Shown piece by piece: positions 56,370 to 64,000 of a stretch of 64,000 bases of DNA. A program made the position numbers and the translations under genes. The DNA lies in assembly GCA_038049695.1 (NCBI GenBank), contig CP142451.1, positions 32,038,001 to 32,102,000 on the forward strand, in the 5' to 3' direction. The first letter of the stretch is position 1, and each line of letters opens with the position of its first letter. This DNA comes from Cinnamomum chago (lineage: Eukaryota > Streptophyta > Magnoliopsida > Laurales > Lauraceae). The notes below the pieces were generated by a model, which saw nothing but the letters and a program-made list of their open reading frames with translations, searched no databases and had not been told where the DNA came from.

Positions 56370-56733
56370 TGATGCAGGCCGATCAAGGACCAAGGCCCGC
56401 AAGACCTGATGGCCCGCTTGATGGGGTCCACATGATCTCTAATTAGAGATCCCTATCTTAGTTTAGATATTACTAATTTAATCAAGTTACTTAGTATGTT
56501 ATTTCCTAAATTCTAATACTGATTAAGATTAGTAGTTTCCTGTTTTAGAAAGTCCTCGTTAGTATAGAACCATCTTATTACTCTATATATAGAGCAGTAT
56601 GCCATTGTAATGATCATGCTATAATTTTTAATAAGAGTTCAATTCTTCTTTCACGTGAGTTTCTCCTAAGGATATTAGGGCATTTGAGTCCCAGGACACA
56701 ATCTCACCGTTGGAGGTGTAGATCTTCACATCA
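56370..56733 (+). repeat. 5' LTR of the second gag-protease element
   Basis: ~364 bp. It holds a TATA box in a 14-bp palindrome, CTCTATATATAGAG (56581-56594), like its relative. The 3' edge is placed at the last CA before ATTGGTATCAGAGC and could be three bases earlier. Confidence 0.7.
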
Positions 56734-56747
56734 ATTGGTATCAGAGC

Positions 56748-57616
56748 CGGTGATCCGTCATCCCGATCGCCGATTTGACATCCATCCACCATCTGCTGTC
56801 ACTGACTCATCCATCCTCTTCCGAATTCCATTCTCCGACCAAAAATCCCACCATTCACCCATCCCTACAATCATCTAGAAACCCAACCCTCCACCGAAAA
56901 CCAATTTCAGTCATCCTCAACCCACTGCAACCCATCCGAACCCAAAAGAGCCCTACTCCCCTCAACCGAAACCAAATCTCTGTTCCGACTCCACCATCCA
57001 ACCAAATCAAAACCTATAAGCCCTAAACCCTAATTTTCCCAATCAAAAAAAAAAAAAAAAGAAGAAGAAGAAGCCAAATCCCTAGAACCCCGCCAAACCC
57101 AATCTCCAACCCTGCCGAAACCCACAAGCCACCATCACCAATCCCCAGCAAAGCCCATCCCTCTCCCAGCCTCTTCCCTTCTTGCTCAGACAATCCCCAA
57201 CCCAGAAGAAGAAAACAAAGACAGAAAAGAAGGAAGAAACAGACGAAGAAGACAGAGCAAAACGTCGACGAAGGAGATCTAAGTGCAAAGAGTACCTGGC
57301 ACCGGGAGCACACAACTAGCAGCACCACTCGTCGTCGCCAGCCATCCGCTCCACTGTCGCTCTCTCCAGCACTTGCATCGCGGCATCCTCTTCAGTCCCT
57401 GCCCATCGCCTCACTGCAGCCATCACCCTTCTCTTTCTTCTTCAAAGTCGTCCAGGACCCCAGGTAAGAGGATTTCCCTCTCATTTTTCTTTCAGCGCAC
57501 CGAACCCGAGGCGGAACCAACGCCCCGCGTGCCAAGCCCTGCAGTTGGGCCCTATCTGAACTCAGACCCATACCGGCCGAGCCCACCAGTAAATAAATAA
57601 ATAAATAAAACTGCTT
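56748..57616 (+). other. C-rich leader of the second gag-protease element
   Basis: Non-coding leader of C-rich, G-poor sequence with an A run at ~57046-57060 and a (TAAA)n at ~57590-57608. The stop-poor frames on both strands reflect composition. Confidence 0.65.
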
Positions 57617-58531
57617 TTGAAAATTCATGGCAACCCGAGGACGCCAATACCACGGGATTTCATCAATTACCCGCGGGATGAGCTATTGACGAAATTGGGA
57701 TCTGACATGGACTCTGTGGTTGAGCGACTGGAAATTGTTGAAACTGCTTTTAATGAACTTCAAGGACATCGGACCACAAGTATAACTAAATCAGTTCTCA
57801 CAGAGCGGGATCCACAAACATCCGGGACTGGACCTCAGGTCAATCCTGTAAACCACGCTCCTCATGCATCCAGAATAATGGCCCAAGTAAACTCAGTCAC
57901 GCTTGGTCCTCAGCATCAGCATCGTGAAACCATGTCTGATATGGTACAACGTCTTTTCATTGAACATGGTGATCATGAACCACGCGGTGCGCCACATACA
58001 GATAACATCACCAAAAGAGTGAGATTGGAAATCAATGATTTTTCCGGAGACCTTCATCTCAAGGCTTTCGTCGATGGGCTCCATTCTCTTGATGACTATT
58101 TTGCCTGGTACAACATGAATGATGCCCAGAAGATAGCCTTCACGAAAGTTAAGCTCAAAGGGTCTGCACGCATTTGGTGGCAAAGTGTTGAAAATAGTGA
58201 GCTCGCCTTTGGGCATCCCATTTTTCAATGGGAAGATATGAAGCGGCGACTCAAGCAGAATTTCCTTCCTTCTGACTATATTGATTCTCTGCATAAAGGA
58301 TATCTTGGTCTGCAACAAGGCACATATTCGTTGGATGAGTATACCAATCTGTTTCGGGACTATATTGTGCGCTGCAATCTTCGAGCGAATGATGGACTCG
58401 TTATCAATAAATATGCAGAGGGCTTACGTCCTGATATTCGACAGCGGATTTCTATGTTTGATTTCAATGATATCAATGAAGCCTATTGTAAAACTCGCAA
58501 AGCACAGCATGAAATTCAGTTGAGGAGGTGA
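57617..58531 (+). pseudogene. Gag (Ty3/gypsy) of the second gag-protease element
   Basis: A 304-codon frame with a full retrotransposon capsid region at ~140-300: FSGDLHLKAFVDGLHSLDDY, FTKVKLKGSARIWWQSVE, FLPSDYIDSLHKGYLGLQQG, YTNLFRDYIVRCNL, YAEGLRPDIRQRI. The N-terminal ~40 residues include an RDELLTKLGSDMDSVVERLE helix. An alternative ATG in another frame at 57628 suggests a small shift near the start. It ends before the zinc knuckle. It is about 140 residues longer at its N-terminus than the gag remnant at 46145. Confidence 0.8.
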
Positions 58532-58739
58532 GAAAGATCCCAAGCCGGGGAGTTTTCTACTCGAGGGACACAGTTTCCAGCTCTCAATAGCAGCCAACAG
58601 TCGGTTAATCGACCGAGGCCACCACAGGCATTGCAAAAGCCACCCCAAGGGGTATAAAACGGCGACCTCCTCCCCAAAATCAGCGGCAACAGGCGCCACA
58701 AAATGATCCTCGTGTGCGAGGACGTGCTAACAAAAGAGA

Positions 58740-59292
58740 AGTAATTTGACATTCCTGCCAGCAAAAAGGGCATTATGCTAAAGAATGTCCTTATCGGAAT
58801 CTCTATGCGGAAGATGAAGTTGATGACAGCAAAAAGTATGATGAGCACATTGAAATGAAAAAACCAACTGACACTCAGAGCGTTTGTCTTGACGAATTTC
58901 CTGCCGATGGTTTACCACTTGTATATCTTGAGCATCATCTTTTGATCACTGAAAATCAACAGGAGGAACATGATTCTAATCATGCCCCTATTTTTCGCTC
59001 TCGCGTTCACTGCATGGGCAAAACTTGCAATATAATCATTGATGGCGGTAGTGCTATGAATGTTATTGCTAAAAATGCTGTAGAAAAACTAAAGATACCT
59101 ACTACAAAGCATCCAAGGCCATACAAAATTGCATGGGTAAATGATTCCACTATCCCGGTTGACAAGCAGTGCATGGTTCCTTTCGAACTGGGTTCTTATG
59201 AAGATACAATCAAGTGTGATGTTATACCAATGAAAGTCACACACGTACTCTTTTGGTCGTCCATGGCTAAAGAAGTTGAAGGTTGTTACCGA
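58740..59292 (+). pseudogene. Zinc knuckle and retropepsin of the second gag-protease element
   Basis: The knuckle reads HSCQQKGHYAKEC at ~58750-58788; its first Cys codon has become TGA. The frame from 58855 holds the protease: CNIIIDGGSAMNVIAKNAVE (active site Asp-Gly-Gly), PYKIAWVNDSTIPV, and THVLFW where the family has a GRPW box. It then breaks into the Athila insertion. Confidence 0.75.
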
Positions 59293-60476
59293 TGATAACT
59301 GGTTAAAAAGTGCATATTTATTATGTTAATCCTAGATATTATTGTACTTTTATTATTTTATTTTCTACAATTTTCATGCATTTGCTAGTTAATTCTTGTT
59401 TTATCTTTTTACAGAGAAAGCTTGACAAAGTTGATGATTTAGTGGTGGAATTGGAGCAAAAGAAAAATATTGGGCTTTGAAGTGCTAAAAGAAGCGGAAA
59501 ACAAGTGGTTATGGGTTAGAAGAGAGGCTTGGCCCATATGTTAGTGGATTAGGGCCTATTTTAGCATAAAAGAACCCAATTTGGAACCTTCTATCACCCT
59601 TCTTTGTGCCCCTTTTGATTAATTACGGGATTTTCATTTTTTTTTCTCTTAAGAGATAAGGAAAGAGTGTTTTAACAAAAAGAGAGATATTAGGAGGTGA
59701 ATCAATCTATCATTCGGTGATTCTGTTCTGAAGTTGAAAGGAGAGGGAAAAAGGGGAAACAAAGGGGAAGAAGAAGACGACTCAAAAGAAGAAGATGAAG
59801 AACTCTATGGCTATGGTGTTATACTCTTCCACCATCATGGGCTAAGCTTCTCCTTTTTCTTTTTCTTTTTATTTAATTTTTGGAATAATTACGTTGGGAT
59901 GTTGATTGTATAACAATGAGATTTATTGCAATTAATGGTTTTATTTTCTTTTCACATATTCAATTTTTGTGATTTTGCATATGTGGTTATACAATGGTGA
60001 TTCTTATACAAACACCAAAACCGTAGGACGAGTTATAACTTAGGAAAACGAGTCATGTCTATGACAGTAGAAGCAGCGTAGACGGTTCGTATTATCCAAA
60101 GATAATTCGTACTTGGGGTTTTGGTGCGTGATTTTCTTGGTGATTGTATTTTGGCTTGTAGCTAAAATACATCTTTACATCCTAATATAATAACCGAAAA
60201 TTAATACAATATATTGAAGATAGTTGCAAGATTAGTGGTGAATTCGACAACCCTGGGAATTCTTTTTTTAACTTGTTCATCGTTTAATTTAATTACAATT
60301 CTGCTTTAATTTCAGTTCTCAGTTATTTTAGAAAATTCAACAATCAATCACTCTTTCTGGAATTAAAATTAAATTCAACCTTGGTTTTTAAACAATTAGC
60401 AATCTCTGTGGGTTCGACCCTTACTCTACTACTATACTAGTAGTTTAGTTTGATAATTTGATTGATTTCCATGACA
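59293..60476 (+). repeat. 5' LTR of the Athila-type element (1184 bp)
   Basis: It starts TGATAACTGGTTAAAAAGTG and ends GATTTCCATGACA. Its end carries the TCTGTGGGTTCGACCCTTAC block also seen, diverged, near the end of the solo LTR at 37398-39847. Confidence 0.82.
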
Positions 60477-60486
60477 GATCAATTTT

Positions 60487-60504
60487 TGGCGCCGTTGCTG
60501 GGGA
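60487..60504 (+). other. Primer-binding site, Asp tRNA type
   Basis: TGGCGCCGTTGCTGGGGA begins ten bases after the LTR. It is the near-standard Athila site with one difference (GCTGG for GCCGG). Confidence 0.88.
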
Positions 60505-60753
60505 TTGTTTAATTATTAAGAAGCCTTCAGTTGATTTTTATTTTAATTCTTTATTTTCTGCTATTATTCTTTTTCTTTGTTTTTGCTGTGCAGCAATTAT
60601 AAAAAGTTAAAGAGAAGCAGAGTCGATTGGAGCAAACGTTGGTAAAAATAAAAATAAACAAAAGAAGAAAAATTCTACATTCTTTGCAACTGATCACGGT
60701 GAAATCTTTCCTTTCTCTTTGCATTTTATTTTTGCTACAGTTGGTATACTTGA

Positions 60754-61858
60754 TTGGATAGGTTTATTTGTTTTATGTTTGGTCGCCTTTCGTGCAACCC
60801 AAACTTAGAAAAATTAGACCTTGAGCTAGAAAGAACATTGAGAGCTTTTCGTGGTTTGTCCATTAAGTCTAGAGTTTTAGGAAATCATATTTCTGTAGAC
60901 ATGGCTAATAATGGTGGACAACAACAACCACGGCCTCTTAAGGCTCATTTTGTTCCTACAACATATACCAATCCTTCATGTATTCAAATGCATGATGTAA
61001 CTGGGCATTATGAAATTAGACCCCAAACCATTCAGATGTTACCATCTTTTTATGAGAAATCAAATGAGGACCCATATCAACATCTGAATGAGTTTTTGGA
61101 GCTATGCACCACTGTCAATGTGCAAAATCTGAGTGAGAATGCTCTTAAGTTAAGGTTGTTCCCTTTTTCGTTAAAGGATAGAGCCAAACAATGGCTCAGT
61201 TCTTTGCCTACAAATTCTATAACAACTTGGGCTCAACTTCAACAAGAGTTTTTTAAAAAAATACTTTCCTATAGGCAAAACCAATGATATGAGAAGAGCC
61301 ATCACAAATTTTACTCAACTCGATGGCGAGTCTTTTCATGAAGCTTAGGAGAGATTTTTGGACCTTCATAGGAAGTGTCTCCATCATGATATCATGCGTT
61401 GGCAGTTGGTACAGAGTTTCTATGACGGTATCACTAAACAAAACCGTCAAATGATTGACTCTGCTTGTGGAGGGACTTTCCTCAACAAGAATCAGGATGA
61501 GGCATGGGATCTTTTTGAGACCCTTAGTGAGAATTCCCAACACCATGCCTCAGCAAGTCAGAGAGCTCCACCCACCTCTTCTAGCGTCCCTAAGAGAGGT
61601 GGCATTTATGAAGTTGGACAATCTGTGGATGTCCAAGAGCAAGGTGCGGCATTGTCTAGGAAACTAGACCAAGTCTTGGCTATGGGACAAGTTTCCACTT
61701 CTGCTCCTGTCACTTAAGAGGTGTGTGCTTTATGTTCATGCCCAACCCATTATGTGATAGATTGTCCCTTAGCCCCGCAATATCCAAAGTTTGCGCAAGA
61801 GCAAGTTAATGCTCTTCAAGGTTTTTCCAAACCGGGTAATGATCCATATTGAAGCCAT
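60754..61858 (+). pseudogene. Athila gag, decayed
   Basis: MANNGGQQQPRPL begins at 60901. The capsid region has FYEKSNEDPYQHLNEFLELC, LRLFPFSLKDRAKQWLSSLP, WAQLQQEFFKK, then, after a frame break at 61285, FYDGITKQNRQMIDSACGG. A CX2CX4HX4C knuckle, CALCSCPTHYVIDC, lies at ~61728-61770. Stops occur at SFHEA-stop-ERF, near T-stop-EVCALC and at DPY-stop-SHYN; the first and last fit Trp TGG-to-TAG/TGA change. Confidence 0.85.
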
Positions 61859-62417
61859 TACAACCCGGGATGGAGAAACCATCCAAATTTTTCTTGGAGG
61901 TCTCAAGCCCTAAATCCTCCATTCGCACAACATTCTAGGCCAAATGTGCCTAACTCTTTTCTGTCATCATCCTAACGTCCTCCCCTCAACAATATCAACA
62001 ACCACCACCTCCTCCTAGAAACTCAGCTTTTGAGGATAAAGTGTTGAGTGCTTTGCAAGCTTTAGAGTCAAATCATCAGTCCAACACTCAATTGCTCCAC
62101 TCACACACTCAGTGCATCTCAAAGCTAGAATCCCAAATGGAACAACTAGCACAAGCTGTGGGTAGAAGAGATGAGGAACGTTTACCAAGTCAGCCGGTGA
62201 ACAACCCTAAAGGCCAATATGGGGTAGAGTCTTCTAACTCCAATGAACAATTTCATGAGCAAGCTAAGGCCATAACTACCCTTAGGAGTGGGAGAGAGGT
62301 AGACAACAAAGTTAAGTAGAAGGCTGAGAGTGAGTTGATGAGTTCTTCTGGAAAGCTGTGAATGAAAATCTGTAGAGAGGGGATTCTTCATCCCCAAGTG
62401 ATCCTTTAAGTGTTCCT

Positions 62418-62978
62418 GTGGCACCCTATGTGCCCAAGGCCCCTTACCCTCCTTGCTTGGCCGACCCTTCTCCTTTTGGGAAAAAGAGTGCAAATATGGA
62501 GGAGATGCTTGAGATTTTTAAGCAAGTTAAGATTAACTTGCCACTTCTTGATGCAGTCAAGCGAATCCCTTCTTATGCCAAATTCTTGAAAGACCTTTGC
62601 ACTAAAAAGCGTAAAGCTAAAACTCATGTGTCAAAGAAGGTCTTTCTGACAGAGCAAGTGAGCTCGATTCTCCAGCACCAAACTGCACCTAAGTTCAAAG
62701 ATCCTGGAGCCCCCACAATTTCTTATGTCATTGGTAATCACACCATTGAGAGGGCACTCCTTGACTTGGGGGCAAGTGTCAATTTATTGCCATACTCTGT
62801 CTATAAGCAGTTTGGGTTAGGTGAGTTAAAGCCTATGACGGTGTCTTTGCAGTTAGCTGACAGATCCGTCAAGATACCTCGTGGGATCATTGAGGATGTT
62901 CTACTTTCCAGTTGATTTTTTGGTTTTAGACATGGAGCCCGTTCATGACCCTAAGCGTCACATTCCCGTCATCTTAGG
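62418..62978 (+). pseudogene. Athila protease region
   Basis: PYPPCLADPSPFGKK and LLDAVKRIPSYAKFLKDLCT lead into the retropepsin: ERALLDLGASVNLLPYSVYK, LKPMTVSLQLADRSVKIPRG. The active site is Asp-Leu-Gly-Ala, usual for Athila. A frameshift follows IIEDVLLSS (62914), and the later ILG-stop-PFLA has TGA where an Arg codon is expected. Confidence 0.82.
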
Positions 62979-62981
62979 TTG

Positions 62982-64000
62982 ACCCTTCTTAGCTACTGCT
63001 CATGCATGTATTAATTGTCGAACAGGAGTGATAAATATTTCTTTTGGAAATATGACTGTGAGGCTTAATATTTTCAATGCTTCACAACAACCTCCACATA
63101 AGGAGGATTGTTTTTCGGTGGATATGATAGATGGGATAGTTGAGGAATCTCTCCCTCAAATCTTGATTGAGGATCCTTTGGAGAGATGTTTGACTTACTT
63201 TGATAGTAATGTTTTTTATATTGATAGTTCTATTGAGGAAGTCAATTCATTGCTTGACTGTTCTCCTTCTATAGACTATCCTCCTTGGAAGTTTAGACCG
63301 GAACCCTTTCCTAATCTTGCGAGCACTCCTACTCCTCCATCGTTAGAGATTCCTCCAAAGCTTGAGTTGAAGCCGCTCCCGGATACTCTTAAGTATTCAT
63401 TCTTAGGACCCGATGACACTCTTCCTATTATCATTGCTTCCAATCTTCCAAGTGAGCAAGAGTGTCGTCTTCTTGAGGTTCTTAGAGAGCACAAGGGTGC
63501 TATAGGTTGGTCCATAGTTGATTTGAAAGGGATTGATCCCTCTATTTGTATGCACCGCATTCATTTAGAGGATGATGCAAAGTCATCTCGAGAATTGCAG
63601 AGAAGACTTAATCCCAACATGAAGGAGGTTGTGAAGTTGTTAGATGCGGGTATTATTTACCCAATTTCTGATAGTAAGTGGGTGAGTCCCACCCAAGTGG
63701 TACCAAAGAAGTTTGGTATCACTGTTGTTGAGAGTGATAAGGGTGAGCTTGTCCCTATGCGTACCACCACAGGGTGGAGAGTTTGTATTGATTATCGCAA
63801 GCTCAACTCTATGACCCGGAAAGACCACTTTCCTCTCCCATTCATTGATCAAATCTTGGAGAGGTTAGCGGGTCAAAGCTATTATTGCTTTCTTGATGAT
63901 TATTCTGGATATAACCAAATTGCAGTCTTTCCGGAAGATCAGGAGAAGACCACTTTCACTTGTCCATTTGTCACATATACATATCACCGCTTGCCTTTTG
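62982..64000 (+). CDS. Athila reverse transcriptase, N-terminal part (open to window edge)
   Basis: About 339 codons without a stop run off the window. Motifs: LKYSFLGPDDTLPIIIASNL, LREHKGAIGWSIVDLKGIDP, CMHRIHLEDDAKSSRE, KEVVKLLDAGIIYPISDSKW, SPTQVVPKK, WRVCIDYRKLNSMTRKDHFP, FIDQILERLAGQSYYCFLDD, YSGYNQIAVFPEDQEKTTFT. The YxDD box is beyond the edge. The frame is intact here although the upstream gag and protease are broken. Confidence 0.85.

Larger units (their letters stand above)
56370..59292 (+). mobile_element. Second gag-protease LTR element, cut by an Athila insertion
   Basis: The 5' LTR is 56370 to ~56733 (TGATGCAGGCCGATC ... CTTCACATCA), related to the LTR at 44676 (shared TGATGGGGTCCACATGATC and AGAGATCCCT). 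The primer-binding site TGGTATCAGAGC is 56736-56747. Then come a C-rich leader, gag, a zinc knuckle and a protease. The sequence breaks inside the protease tail at 59292, where the Athila LTR begins. The rest, including the 3' LTR, would be beyond the window, so whether this copy ever had reverse transcriptase cannot be seen. Confidence 0.8.
59293..64000 (+). mobile_element. Athila-type Ty3/gypsy retrotransposon, incomplete at window edge
   Basis: The 5' LTR is 59293-60476, the primer-binding site 60487-60504, gag 60754-61720, an A-rich spacer region, the protease near 62740-62910, and reverse transcriptase open to the edge. The order, the Asp-tRNA-type primer-binding site and the DLGAS protease place it in the Athila/Tat branch. 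It is inserted in the second gag-protease element. The 3' half is outside the window. Confidence 0.88.

Noticed and set aside
57023..57328. Minus-strand frame with hydrophobic Phe/Leu-rich segments
   Set aside because: It is the reverse complement of the GA-rich leader of the second gag-protease element. Apparent membrane segments come from TTC/CTT runs.

Overview
This window is nuclear DNA of a flowering plant. It shows spliced genes with GT-AG introns, plant-type short-chain dehydrogenases, a PQQ-repeat polyvinylalcohol dehydrogenase-like gene, an organellar PPR protein fragment, and dense plant retrotransposons (Tekay and Athila-type Ty3/gypsy, LINE, hAT, SINE, TRIM). The species cannot be fixed from the sequence; a non-grass, perhaps early-diverging or magnoliid angiosperm, is only a guess.

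Layout. 1-20.5 kb: a tandem pair of short-chain dehydrogenase/reductase (SDR) genes on the minus strand, both dead. The first (exon 1 at 16841-16880, exon 2 at 10868-11397 plus 653-900) is split by a 9.97 kb Tekay-type retrotransposon (901-10867) and carries a 3.2 kb probable solo LTR in its intron (11448-14653). The second (18544-20492) is frameshifted, and its 3' end is replaced by an LTR fragment. 20.5-29.7 kb: mostly intergenic, with a frameshifted, exon-missing PQQ dehydrogenase pseudogene (23939-26559, minus) and a clean solo LTR with target-site duplication (26710-27564). 29.7-34 kb: a PPR gene cut off after its first repeats, a MULE-like MITE and a decayed hAT transposase. 34333-36377 (minus): the only gene that looks intact, a three-exon gene for a conserved-looking 164-residue protein of unknown function.

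36-44.6 kb: a nested pile of repeats (decayed gypsy pol, a 2.45 kb solo LTR inside it, and two MITEs inside that). 44676-48057: a complete 3.4 kb LTR element that codes only for gag and protease. 49047-55050: a full-length LINE whose 5' part is inverted, the signature of twin priming, with a perfect 16-bp target duplication. 55385-56085: a tandem array of about five 65-bp LTRs separated by roughly 95-120 bp internal pieces with primer-binding and polypurine signals, i.e. a multimeric TRIM/SMART-type element. 56370-59292: a second gag-protease element, cut by an Athila-type element (59293 to the window edge) whose reverse transcriptase frame runs off the end.

There is no operon or pathway here. 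The dominant story is a small group of host genes being taken apart by successive waves of transposon insertion, recombination to solo LTRs, and point decay (many stop codons fit C-to-T change at methylated sites).
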